DNA of 64,000 nucleotides from UBA9676 sp963730065. GTDB lineage: Bacteria; Actinomycetota; Actinomycetes; Streptosporangiales; Streptosporangiaceae. The stretch lies in the NCBI GenBank assembly GCA_963730065.1, contig CAVSQL010000023.1:62001-126000 (forward strand). The letters run 5' to 3'. The position numbers and the translations under genes were made by a program. Under the pieces are notes generated by a model, which saw only the letters and a program-made list of their open reading frames with translations, had not been told where the DNA came from and ran no database searches. Shown one piece after another: positions 33,567 to 42,737 of the stretch (position 1 is its first letter; each line of letters starts with the position of its first letter).

Positions 33567-34595
33567 TCAGCTGGGCCGCAGGTGCCGGTAGGTTTCGCGG
33601 GCTGCGTAGCGTTTGAGACAGCGGATGATCTCGGGCTTGGACAGGCCTTCCTTGCTGCGCCGGGCGACATAGGCGCGGGTCGGCGGGTGCGAGCCCATCC
33701 GGGTGATGACGATCCGCCACAGGGCGTGGTTAGCCTGCCGGTCTCCACCGCGGTTGAGCCGGTGCCGGGCCACCTTGCCCGAGGAGGCCGGGATCGGCGC
33801 GGCCGCGCACAGGTGCGCCCAGGCGGCTTCGGATCTGAGCCGGCCGGGGTGGTCTCCGGCCGCGATGAGCAGCATCGCGGCCGTGTCCGGGCCGACGCCG
33901 AAGAGGCTGAGCAGCCCCGGAGCGCGGGCGGTGACCAGCGGCACGATCAGCTGGCCGAGCCGGGCGAGCTGGCCGTCGAGGTACTGGGCGCGGCGGCCGA
34001 GCTCGCGCAGCGACAGCAGCGTGTGGTAGCGGACCATGCTGCCCGGCCGGGGCCGGAGCGCGGTCAGCTCGGCGACCAGTTCTGCTGGCGTCTGCCCGGT
34101 GAACCGGGTGCGGATGTCGTCCGGCCCGGTGATGATCAGCGCCCTGGCCTGGTTGATCGTCTGGGTCCGCTGCGCCCGGGCGGTGCGCTTGGCGACCATC
34201 AGCGCCCGGATCGCCTCCACCTGCCCATCCCGGCCCCTGGGCGCACCCGACGCCCTCCCAGACTGGGCTGCGCGGGCAGCGCTGACCGCATCGAGGGGAT
34301 CGGACTTGCCCTTGCGGCGCCGGTCCTGCCGGTCCGACCGGTCCACCTCCACCACCCGGATCCCGGCCGCGGCGATGTGCCGGGCCAAGCCGGCGCCGTA
34401 GCTGCCGGTGCCCTCGATCCCGACCAGGCCCACCGTGCCGAAGCCGGTCAGCCAGCCCAGTAACTGCCCGTACCCCACCGGGGTCGCCGGGAACTCGCGC
34501 ACCCCCAGCAGCCCGCCGATCCCGTCCAGCGCGGCCGCGACATGGGCATCGGCGTGCGTATCTACTCCGCCGGTGACGGCACAGGTATCTACCAT
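33567..34595 (-). CDS. IS110-family transposase (second type)
   Basis: This 342-residue transposase is distinct from the 4047 copy. D lies in TGGVDTHADAHVAAALD (about 10), E in LVGIEGTGSYGAGLARHI (about 60) and DxxD in KGKSDPLDAVSAARAA (about 100). The C-terminal Tnp_IS110 domain has LSLFGVGPDTAAMLLIAAGD and ASSGKVARHRLNRGGDRQAN. The C-terminus ends EIIRCLKRYAARETYRHL. ATG at 34595 is preferred, and 34607 is also possible; an AAAGGG box lies upstream. The gene looks intact. A related C-terminal scrap lies at 47760. Confidence 0.88.
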   Translation of the reverse strand: MVDTCAVTGGVDTHADAHVAAALDGIGGLLGVREFPATPVGYGQLLGWLTGFGTVGLVGIEGTGSYGAGLARHIAAAGIRVVEVDRSDRQDRRRKGKSDPLDAVSAARAAQSGRASGAPRGRDGQVEAIRALMVAKRTARAQRTQTINQARALIITGPDDIRTRFTGQTPAELVAELTALRPRPGSMVRYHTLLSLRELGRRAQYLDGQLARLGQLIVPLVTARAPGLLSLFGVGPDTAAMLLIAAGDHPGRLRSEAAWAHLCAAAPIPASSGKVARHRLNRGGDRQANHALWRIVITRMGSHPPTRAYVARRSKEGLSKPEIIRCLKRYAARETYRHLRPS

Positions 34596-34770
34596 GGACA
34601 ACGTCATCCCTTTCGTGGTTGAGGGATGGCACGCACCCGCTGGCCGCCGGACTGGCAAACCCTGGCCTCTTGCCCAGGCCAGGCAGCCCCGGGACGGCAC
34701 CGCCGGTGGGTGCCAGAACAAAACCTGGGACCCCGGCCGACAGGTCGTTTCCGAAGACAACCAGCGGCGT

Positions 34771-34793
34771 CAGCCGATTAGCAGGTCAGGCCG
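34771..34793. repeat. 23-bp direct repeat flanking the second IS110 type, right
   Basis: This is the partner of 33525-33547, 176 bp upstream of the transposase start. The interval 34608-34770 upstream of the gene is non-coding and could hold the bridge RNA of this element. Confidence 0.7.
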
Positions 34794-35276
34794 GGACCCA
34801 GGCCACCGACCCTACGCCCGCACCACGCCAAACCATCGGAAGCAGGGCCGGAAGCACACATCCACACCCTCCCTGCCGATTATCTTCGCTTCTTCGCGCT
34901 TAGGCCTCTGTGCCGCCTTGGGTACAGACCGGCCAGATCTGCGTGTTCCAGCTCTGGGCTCACGTCTGGTATCGGCTTCGCGCAACGCGTCTTGGCTGGC
35001 GGCCTTGCACCTGCCGGCCTGCCGGATGAACCTGGCCCCGCCAGCTTCTGGCCCCAGGCCTGGCAAGATCGCCTCCATGTGGGTCCGGGCGTGCTTGGGG
35101 TGGACCTGCGCCTGCGGTGACCGTCGGCCCGCCCCGGCCGGGCGGGCAACGTCAGGTCAGGGACGAGCCGGCTCTTGATGCAGGCCGGGGGGATTGACCG
35201 GCAGGAAGGTCAGGCGCCGGTGGCGGTGTGGCGTCATGGTGACGATGCGGAACGGTGAGCCCGGACCGCTAGGTTT
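34794..35276. other. Stretch without a recognisable gene
   Basis: No frame shows recognisable protein sequence. The interval separates the IS110 element from the end of the MMPL gene. Confidence 0.45.
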
Positions 35277-37559
35277 TCACCGGGCGCGGCCGTGGGCGCC
35301 GGCTGGGGCGGGGACCCGCGGGGTGGCGCGCGCCAGTTTCGAGGGCCACCAGTTGTAGCGCCCGCACAAGATGACGATCGCCGGGACGAGCAGGGTCCGG
35401 ACGAAGAAGGTGTCGAGCAGCACGCCGAGGGCGATCGCGGTGCCCAGTTCCTTGATCTGGGTGGTGGCGCCGGTCAGGCCGGCCACGCCGAAGGTGGCGG
35501 CCAGGATCAGCCCGGCCGAGGTCACGGTGGTGCCGGTGTGGTGCATGGCGCCGGCGACCGCCTGGTGCAGCGGCGCCTTGCGTGCTTCTTCGCGGATGCG
35601 GCTCATGACCAGGATGTTGTAGTCCTCGCCGAGCGCCATCAAGAACACAAACAGCAAGAACGGCAGCACGAAGTCGAGGCCGGCGCCGCCCGCGGCGTCC
35701 TGGAAGATCAGGACCGCGATGCCCAGCGCGGCGAAGTAGCTCAAGACAACGGTCGCCACCAGGTACAGGGGGGCGATCACGCTGCGCAGCACCAAACCGA
35801 GCAGCAGTGCCAGCAGCGCGGCCACGATCGGCACGATCTCCTTCAGGTCGCTTTGGGACACGGTGCTCACGTCGTAGGAGGCGGGCGCGAGGCCGTTGAC
35901 ACCGTTGTCAACGGCGCCGACGGCATGCTGGACGCTGGCGACCGCGCCGCGCACGGCGGGGGTGGCGTTCAGGGCCGCGGTCGTCGCGGGGGCGCCGGCC
36001 TTGAGGGTGGTGTAGAACTGCACCGTCTTGCCGTTGGGGCTGACGAACTGCGTGGTGGCGCGGTAGGCGGCGTATTGCTGGGGCGGCACCGGGCTGCCCG
36101 GCGGCTGGGTCGCGGGCAGCTTGCCGGGCGGCCCGAGCTCCTTATACAGGCTTTCGAGCTGCTGGGTGCTGACCGCGGTGCCGTTCGGGTTGAGCAGGCC
36201 GTTGACCGATGCGAACACCGGCTTTTTGGCTAGATCGTTCTCGGCCTGCTGCACCGGCGTGAGGTCGGTCCACACCGAGGACTTATACACCAGCAAAACG
36301 ACCGTCGGGTTGGCGACCGCGGCCGGGTAGTGAGCGTTGATGGCGGCCGTGCCCGCGGCCGAGCCGCTGCCCGCCGGGCCGGTGGAAGTGCCGCCGAAGC
36401 CGCTGGAGACGTAGGCGGTCGCGGCCAGGGCCAGGCCGCCCAGGAACACCACGCCGAGCACCAGCGTGACCACCGGGTGGCCGATCACCCGGTCGGTCAG
36501 CCGGGCCCACACGCCCTCCCGCTGGGCGTGGCGGATTGGCGTCGGCCAGAACACCGCCCGGCCGAACACCGCCAGCAGCGCCGGGGTCAGCGTGAGCGCC
36601 GCCAGCAGCATCATCGCCACCCCGACCGCCAGCGCCGGGCCCAGCCCGGAGTACAGGCCAAACGAGGCCAGCGCCAGGCACAGCAGCGCAACGATGACCG
36701 TCCCCCCCGAGAACGTGATCGACTCCCCCACATACCGGGCCGCGCGCTCGATCGCCGGCCGCGGCCCGGCCCCGCGCGCGATCTCCTCCCGCACCCGCAA
36801 GGTCAGGAACAGCCCGTAATCGGTCCCGGCGCCCAGCAGCAGCACCACCAGCATCGTCTCGGTGACCGTGGACACCTGCAGGCCGTGCTCGGCCAAACCG
36901 CCGATGACATGCTCAGACATCTGCAGCACCAGCACCGCCGGGCCAAGGGTCACCAGCGGGGCCAGCACGGCCCGGAACACGACGATCAGCATCACCAAGA
37001 TCACCAGATCGGACAGCAGCGCGGTGAGCTTCTGCGCGCCCGCCTGGGAGTTCTGGTTATCCACCGCCGTGGGCAACTGCCCGGTCAGATAGCCGCGCAG
37101 CCCGGACGGCAGGTGAGCGCCGCTGATCGTGGCCCGGACGCCAGCCACGGCCGGCGACGCGTCTGGGCTCGACGTCGTCGCGCTGAACACCACCTGGGCC
37201 TTCTGCGCCTTGCCGTCGGTGGACACGCCCTGGTCGGACACCGATACGACATGATCGTCCTTGGCGATCTTGGCCTCGAGGCTGGCGATATCCGACTGAT
37301 CGCTGCTGCTCAGCTTGGCCTTCCCGACCACCACCAGCGCGCCGGTGGTCGTCCCCGCGGGCTGGAAGGGCGCCGCCAGCACCAGCGCATGCTGGGTCGG
37401 CGTACTGGCCGGCAGGAACGTGCTGTTGTCGGTGTTGACCGACTCCGCCAGCGACGGCAGCAACAGCACACACAAGGCCGCCGCGATCAGCCAGCCGGCG
37501 ATCACCACGTAACGGAAACGGATCACGACCCGGGCCAGGCCAGCCATGAAATCTTCCAC
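35277..37559 (-). CDS. MMPL-family (RND) membrane transporter
   Basis: This 760-residue exporter has 12 predicted membrane segments in two halves. The first half has YVVIAGWLIAAALCVLLLPS, a large periplasmic loop (about 45-195), VVLLLGAGTDYGLFLTLRVR and ERAARYVGESITFSGGTVIV. The second half mirrors this with a loop at about 400-590, FLMALGEDYNILVMSRIREE and MHHTGTTVTSAGLILAATF. GTDY and GEDY are the proton-relay signatures. MMPL proteins export lipids or drugs. The GTG at 37559 has GGGGGA upstream. No regulator is adjacent; an IS701 fragment lies upstream. Confidence 0.93.
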   Translation of the reverse strand: MEDFMAGLARVVIRFRYVVIAGWLIAAALCVLLLPSLAESVNTDNSTFLPASTPTQHALVLAAPFQPAGTTTGALVVVGKAKLSSSDQSDIASLEAKIAKDDHVVSVSDQGVSTDGKAQKAQVVFSATTSSPDASPAVAGVRATISGAHLPSGLRGYLTGQLPTAVDNQNSQAGAQKLTALLSDLVILVMLIVVFRAVLAPLVTLGPAVLVLQMSEHVIGGLAEHGLQVSTVTETMLVVLLLGAGTDYGLFLTLRVREEIARGAGPRPAIERAARYVGESITFSGGTVIVALLCLALASFGLYSGLGPALAVGVAMMLLAALTLTPALLAVFGRAVFWPTPIRHAQREGVWARLTDRVIGHPVVTLVLGVVFLGGLALAATAYVSSGFGGTSTGPAGSGSAAGTAAINAHYPAAVANPTVVLLVYKSSVWTDLTPVQQAENDLAKKPVFASVNGLLNPNGTAVSTQQLESLYKELGPPGKLPATQPPGSPVPPQQYAAYRATTQFVSPNGKTVQFYTTLKAGAPATTAALNATPAVRGAVASVQHAVGAVDNGVNGLAPASYDVSTVSQSDLKEIVPIVAALLALLLGLVLRSVIAPLYLVATVVLSYFAALGIAVLIFQDAAGGAGLDFVLPFLLFVFLMALGEDYNILVMSRIREEARKAPLHQAVAGAMHHTGTTVTSAGLILAATFGVAGLTGATTQIKELGTAIALGVLLDTFFVRTLLVPAIVILCGRYNWWPSKLARATPRVPAPAGAHGRAR

Positions 37560-37789
37560 CGCAGTCCCCCTAACGTGACCGGAAGCCTGCCGACGGACCG
37601 TGCAGCGCCAGCGCACGAGCCAGCGCGAAACCCCGTCTCCGCGCGGCCGGGCCCCCTAAGCAGCGCGTGCCCCCGACAGCCAGTCTGGCACGCGGCCGAC
37701 CCGGGGGCCATGCTGCGAACCTCCCCAACGGACCCATCTGTGTTGCCAGGCCCCGCCCTGGGCAAGCGGTGGCCGGCCAGGCAAGAGCA

Positions 37790-38265
37790 CCAGCCAACAG
37801 GGCGTGGGCGCGGGCGGTGACGTAGGCCAGGAAGACCACGGTCTGGCAGTTCTCCACCTGGCCGGTGATCCCGGCATGCTGGCGGGTGACACCGACGGTC
37901 ATCAGGCCTTTCTTGAGCTCGGCGGTCTCATCCAGCACCAGGATCGCCTCCGGGTCACCCAGGTGCGCCACGATGAAGCACTGCAGGGCCTTCAGCGCCG
38001 CCTTCCAGTCCCAGGCGTGCTCGCCCAGCAGCGCCTGCATCCACCGCGGCGTGGCATGCCCGGCGGTCTGGGCCAGCTGCCAGCACGACCTGCGGTCCCC
38101 GGCCCCGGCCAGCAGCGCGCCAATATAAGCAAACGCCGTCAGCCGCGACCTGGCCTGGCAGAACACCGGCGCGATCGCCGCGCGCAGCTCATCCTGGAGC
38201 CGTCCCAGCCAGCTGCCATCTTCTACGATGGCCGCAGCGGCCACCTGCTGATCTTGCTTCCTCAC
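37790..38265 (-). pseudogene. IS701-type transposase, N-terminal fragment (left inverted copy)
   Basis: The fragment reads MRKQDQQVAAAAIVEDGSWL, FAYIGALLAGAGDRRSCWQL, LVLDETAELKKGLMTVGVTR and QHAGITGQVENCQTVVFLAY. That is the first 155 or so residues of a DDE transposase of the IS701 group, including the first catalytic Asp in LDETAE; the family is near 400 residues. The rest is lost toward the MMPL gene. Its first 109 codons and 97 bp upstream (37939-38362) are an exact inverted copy of 41627-42050. Confidence 0.85.
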
Positions 38266-38445
38266 AGATCATGATCATCCAGGTGGCCGTCTTGTGCCCA
38301 GCTCGCGGCCCCGGCACACCATGATCACTCAAGCGCTAGATCACAAACCGGGACTGTAGTACCGGGCAGGCGGATCTAGCCAGGCCTGCTCGGACTACGT
38401 AATGTCGTCAGCGTGTAGCTAGGGTCGTTTAGTGGGGGCGTCGCC

Positions 38446-40245
38446 GTGACGACAGCGACGAGGGACAGCAGCGCGCGCGGGGTCTTGTGGTCCATGTCCC
38501 TGGCCAATGCGATGATCTTGCTCGATCAGACGGCGGTGCCGCTAGCGCTTCCCAACATCATGCAGGATTTCGGCGTCGGGTCTCAGCAGGTGCAGTGGAT
38601 CCTGAACGCCAGCCTTCCCCCGCTTGCGGGCCTGCTGGTGCTGGGTGGCCGCCTCGGGGACATGTTCGGGCGCAGGCGCATCTTCATCATCGGCGCGACC
38701 GTGTTCACGGGCGCCTCGGCGATCGGCGCCCTGGCGCCGGTGTTCGCGGTGCTGCTGGCCTGCCGCATGCTGCAAGGGGCGGGCGAGGCGCTGATACTGC
38801 CGAACACAGTGGCGATCGTGAGCGCGGCCTTCCCAGACGAGGAACGGGGCCGGGCGCTCGGGCTGATGGGCGGCGTGGCCGCCGTTGCCGGAGCACTCGG
38901 ACCCACCATCGGCGGGGCCCTGACCGTGGCCTGGAGCTGGCGGGCGATCCCCCTGATGGACTGCCTGCTGGCCGTGGTCGCGATAGCCTGGACACTGCGG
39001 GCAGTGCCGCCTGATACCGCTGATAGCCGACGATCCGACATCGATCTGGCGGGCACCATTCTGCTCACCGTCACCGTCATCAGCGTGGTGTTCGGCCTGG
39101 CCCAGTCGCAGGCGTGGGGGTGGGCTTCCCCGGGGGTCTTCGTCCCGTTGATCATCGGCGTGTGCACCGGCGCAGCCTTTCTGCGCGTCGAGCGTGCTGT
39201 TACCAGCCCGTTGATGAACCTGAATCTGCTGTGGCGGCATGCCAATTACCTCGGCAGTACAGCAAGCCAGTTCATCGTCGGGATAACCGGGATGGGCCTC
39301 GCGCTGCTGTTCCCGCTGCTGCTGATCCTGAACCTGCAGATGAGCCCGGTGCTGGCCGGGCTGGCGCTGACCCCCACGACGCTGCCATTCGTGTTTGTGC
39401 CTCCGCTGGCCGGGCGCTGGTATGACCGTGTGGGCGGCCGCCCGCCGCTGATCGCGGGCTTCGCCACGCTGCTGGCCGCGACGGTGCTGCTGGCATGGGG
39501 GGTGCACAGCAACGCTTACCTGCCCGTGTTCCCGGGCCTCCTGCTGTACGGGATCGCCCTGGCCCTGATCCTGACCGTCAATGATCCAGTCAGCCTCGAC
39601 ATGGTCCCGGCCAGTGACCGCGGCCAGGTATCAGGGGTATCCACGACGGCCGAGCACTTTGGCGGTGCCATCGGTATCGCCGTGCTCTACCTGGTCTTTC
39701 ACGCCACCTTCGTGCACCAGTTGCAGTCCAAGGTCTCCGGCATCGCGCTACCAAACATGACCCGGCAGCAGTCAGAGCAATTCAGGAACGCGGTTGCCCA
39801 GGCGGTAGGCACCGGTGTGCGGCCCAGCACCTTTAACAGCTCACTGACCCCCTACCTGCTGCCGGCCCGGGCAGCCTCCGAGGACGGGTACAGCGCGGCC
39901 TTCATAGCAGTCAGCGTGCTGTGCGTGGTGGCACTTGTCTTGATGATCCGGCTGATCCGCAAGCCGCCCGGCGCACCCGAACTCGCCGAGATAAAGGCCG
40001 CCGACAGCCACGCCGGGGCAGGCCACGATGCCAACCCAGGTAGCCACAATGGCACTGACGAGACCATCGCCGACCCGCAGCAAAGCCCGGCTGCCCCAAC
40101 GGCGCACGCTGATGCCCCTATGTCAAGCCGACGCGACGCTGAGCTCGCCCCACCGGTGCACCAGGAAAGCGCAGCAACCGCGCCGCCTAAGGAACGACCG
40201 ACGAGGAGTCAAGGGCCGGCGGTAGGTGGGACCGGCAAGGACTGA
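38446..40245 (+). CDS. MFS transporter, DHA2 (14-segment) family
   Basis: The 599-residue major facilitator has about 14 membrane segments. LANAMILLDQTAVPLALPNI is motif D1-like, LGGRLGDMFGRRRIF motif A, and GGVAAVAGALGPTIGGALTV motif C (an antiporter signature). It has a large loop near residue 430 and a 95-residue polar C-terminal tail. This build suggests proton-driven drug or metabolite efflux. It starts with GTG at 38446, 83 bp inside the inner end of the left IS701 fragment, so its promoter lies in that short gap or in IS sequence. Confidence 0.92.
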   Translation: MTTATRDSSARGVLWSMSLANAMILLDQTAVPLALPNIMQDFGVGSQQVQWILNASLPPLAGLLVLGGRLGDMFGRRRIFIIGATVFTGASAIGALAPVFAVLLACRMLQGAGEALILPNTVAIVSAAFPDEERGRALGLMGGVAAVAGALGPTIGGALTVAWSWRAIPLMDCLLAVVAIAWTLRAVPPDTADSRRSDIDLAGTILLTVTVISVVFGLAQSQAWGWASPGVFVPLIIGVCTGAAFLRVERAVTSPLMNLNLLWRHANYLGSTASQFIVGITGMGLALLFPLLLILNLQMSPVLAGLALTPTTLPFVFVPPLAGRWYDRVGGRPPLIAGFATLLAATVLLAWGVHSNAYLPVFPGLLLYGIALALILTVNDPVSLDMVPASDRGQVSGVSTTAEHFGGAIGIAVLYLVFHATFVHQLQSKVSGIALPNMTRQQSEQFRNAVAQAVGTGVRPSTFNSSLTPYLLPARAASEDGYSAAFIAVSVLCVVALVLMIRLIRKPPGAPELAEIKAADSHAGAGHDANPGSHNGTDETIADPQQSPAAPTAHADAPMSSRRDAELAPPVHQESAATAPPKERPTRSQGPAVGGTGKD

Positions 40246-40371
40246 GCGCCCGCCCGCACCGACCGCGGCTGTCTCCAGTGCTTGTAACTAATTGTAAGGC
40301 GCTTTCTCATACGGAAGCGCAAGAGTCTCCGCGCCAGATTATCCTCCTGGGTACTCTGCCGAGAAGCTTAC

Positions 40372-41085
40372 TCAAAGCCGGTGACGAGGCAGTGCCTGGG
40401 AGCGGATCATCACGCAGTCCACCTCTAGCAGTCGCGCGGTTGCGTTTTCCACCGCTACAGGAAAGAAGCCAGTCACGTCGAGCCCAGCTGCCCGGAAAAT
40501 ACCTAGCGCATTCTCAATCGTTGGCATCCCTTCGTAAAGGGGAATAAGAGAAAGCTCGCACTGGAGTCCGACCAGATCATGGATACGGTCGCCTGCGCCC
40601 TGGAAGACCTCTATGTCATAGCCCTGCGTATCCAACTTTAGAAAGGGCCGTGACACGCCAATGCTCGCGGACAACATTTCCATCATGTCGCTTAGCCGCC
40701 GCATCGGCACCTTCTCGACATAGGCAGAATGCCACTCTGGCCAGCATCGCATTGCGTACCGGTTCGGAGACAAGAAACTGCTGCCCGTCCCGTCCATTAC
40801 GTTCATTGGCCGGTCGCCGGTATCCCGACCAAGCGCTGCACGATACGCCCACCATTTCGGATCGGGCGCCGCAACCGCCTCGAGCCGCTTGAAGTACTCG
40901 TTGACTGGCTCAAAGGAGACAATCGGACCTGAATAGCCAGCATGCCTCAGCGCGGATCCAAACTCGCCAACGTGAGCCCCGACATCCAGGACGCAGTCCG
41001 CCTCGTACGACTCTAGCAGCGCGGCAAGGTGTTCAAATTGCGATGCCACCGATGCCTTACCGTCCATAACAGTCACGAGTGCCAT
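40372..41085 (-). CDS. FkbM-family methyltransferase
   Basis: This 237-residue SAM-dependent methyltransferase has DCVLDVGAHVGEFGSALRHA (motif I, about 30-50), PIVSFEPVNEYFKRLEAVAA, MDGTGSSFLSPN, PFLKLDTQGYDIEVFQGAGD (the FkbM-typical LKxDTQGxE/D) and a tail ending LEVDCVMIRS. Family members O-methylate polyketides, sugars or peptides. AGGAGG precedes the ATG. Base composition is visibly less GC-rich than its neighbours, suggesting foreign origin. It is convergent with the MFS gene, and both sit between inverted IS701 fragments. Confidence 0.9.
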   Translation of the reverse strand: MALVTVMDGKASVASQFEHLAALLESYEADCVLDVGAHVGEFGSALRHAGYSGPIVSFEPVNEYFKRLEAVAAPDPKWWAYRAALGRDTGDRPMNVMDGTGSSFLSPNRYAMRCWPEWHSAYVEKVPMRRLSDMMEMLSASIGVSRPFLKLDTQGYDIEVFQGAGDRIHDLVGLQCELSLIPLYEGMPTIENALGIFRAAGLDVTGFFPVAVENATARLLEVDCVMIRSQALPRHRL

Positions 41086-41626
41086 AGGATCCTCCTGCGC
41101 TGAGGCAAAGACTCTTTCCCGTCAAGAGAGCGACAACACCTGATTCCGAGCCTCTTATAAGCGTAACTGGTCAGATTGTCTTTCCTAAGCGCCTATCCAA
41201 AAGTCCTGCGCGTAACGGGCCGCTCTCAGCCCAGCTATCTTTAGCCATCCTCCTGCTCCCAGCTGGATCGGCATGTCCAGCGCCTCTGCCACCCTGCCGA
41301 GTTGCTCGGCCACCGCGAGTGTCGCTTGCACCGGCACCCGCGCTGAGATGGACGCTCCGAGCGGTCCGCTACGGGCCAACAGCCGCTGGGCCCAGGCGGA
41401 TAGCGAGGTCGTCGGCCTGGTCAGGTGTTGGACAGATCACCACAGTCATTGACGGAGGGGATCAGGGCTGGCCTGATTTTGGCCTTACAATGCTGCATAA
41501 CAAGGGAAGACTACGCGAGCCAGTGAGAACCATCCTGGCAGGCCAGTCACCGAGTGCCCAGGTAGCTGGCGCGCCCGTCACAATCTACGGATCGGCCCTT
41601 GGTACCGCTGGCACGGCGCCGTACCT
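41086..41626. other. Stretch without a recognisable gene
   Basis: This lies upstream of the FkbM gene; composition is mixed and less GC-rich near 41086-41200. Short frames (for example 41185-41379 minus) show no family I recognise. Confidence 0.45.
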
Positions 41627-42050
41627 GTACTACAGTCCCGGTTTGTGATCTAGCGCTTGAGTGATCATGGTGTGCCGGGGCCGCGAGCTGGGCACAAGAC
41701 GGCCACCTGGATGATCATGATCTGTGAGGAAGCAAGATCAGCAGGTGGCCGCTGCGGCCATCGTAGAAGATGGCAGCTGGCTGGGACGGCTCCAGGATGA
41801 GCTGCGCGCGGCGATCGCGCCGGTGTTCTGCCAGGCCAGGTCGCGGCTGACGGCGTTTGCTTATATTGGCGCGCTGCTGGCCGGGGCCGGGGACCGCAGG
41901 TCGTGCTGGCAGCTGGCCCAGACCGCCGGGCATGCCACGCCGCGGTGGATGCAGGCGCTGCTGGGCGAGCACGCCTGGGACTGGAAGGCGGCGCTGAAGG
42001 CCCTGCAGTGCTTCATCGTGGCGCACCTGGGTGACCCGGAGGCGATCCTG
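41627..42050 (+). pseudogene. IS701-type element, 5' end and transposase fragment (right inverted copy)
   Basis: The segment begins GTACTACAGTCCCGG and includes the transposase start at 41724. It codes the same first 109 residues as the left fragment and stops matching after AHLGDPEAIL. With 37939-38362 it forms a 424-bp inverted repeat whose element ends face inward around the MFS and FkbM genes. Confidence 0.85.
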
Positions 42051-42159
42051 TCGGGTGCCACAATTCGGCCTGTCCCTGTGACTTGGGACGATAGGCGAGG
42101 CACGGCCGTGCGGCATGATGGTCAGCCGTGTCCATCCGCCTGCTCTACTTGGTCTTCAT

Positions 42160-42737
42160 CCGGGGCTCGCTGCGCTGATCGAGCAGATCGCCACCGAGAA
42201 TCCCCGCTGGGGATACCAGCGGATCCAAGCTGAGCTGCTCAAGCTCGGCCACAGGGTCAGCGCATCCACGATCCGCCGCGTTCTCAAGGCGCTGAAGATC
42301 CCTCCGGCGCCGACGCGGCACACCGACACGACGTGGCGGCAGTTCCTGCACGCGCAAGCCGCGACGATGCTCGCCACCGGCTTCTTCCACGTGGACTGCG
42401 CGGTCACCCTCCAGCGTCTGTACTGCTTGTTCGTGATAAAGATCGGCTCCCGCTACGTGCACGTCCTCGGCGTGACCGCGAAGCGCTCAAGATCCCGCCT
42501 CGAAGTCCTCGCGCAAACGCCTATGCGGAGCGGTTCGTGCTTACCGCCCGGACTGAAGTCACCGACCGGATGCTGATCTTCAGCGAACGGCACCTGCGGA
42601 TCGTGATGGCCGAGTGTGCCCGGCACTACAACGGGCGAAGACCGCACCGCGCACTCCAACTCCCGCCACCACGGCCCGACCACCCCGTGGCCGATCTTTC
42701 TCAGGAACAGATCAAGCGCCGGTCGGTCTGGGGCTGA
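42160..42737 (+). pseudogene. Integrase-core (rve) transposase with internal deletion
   Basis: The first part has LIEQIATENPRWGYQRIQAE, LLKLGHRVSASTIRRVLKAL and GFFHVDCAVTLQRLYCLFVI, giving an HTH and the first catalytic Asp. It breaks near 42490, and another frame gives SPRANAYAERFVLTARTEVT, LRIVMAECARHYNGRRPHRA. This is an IS3/IS481-like protein lacking the middle of the DDE core. The deletion ends share the coding of ALKIPP, hinting at recombination between short repeats. Confidence 0.78.

Noticed and set aside
36330..37820. 496-codon plus-strand open frame
   Set aside because: It is antisense to the MMPL gene and reads as His/Gln/Arg-rich low-complexity sequence with no start signal.
37939..42050. 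Active composite transposon
   Set aside because: Both IS701 copies are truncated, their ends face inward, and no outer ends or target repeats are visible, so only a capture by rearrangement is supported.
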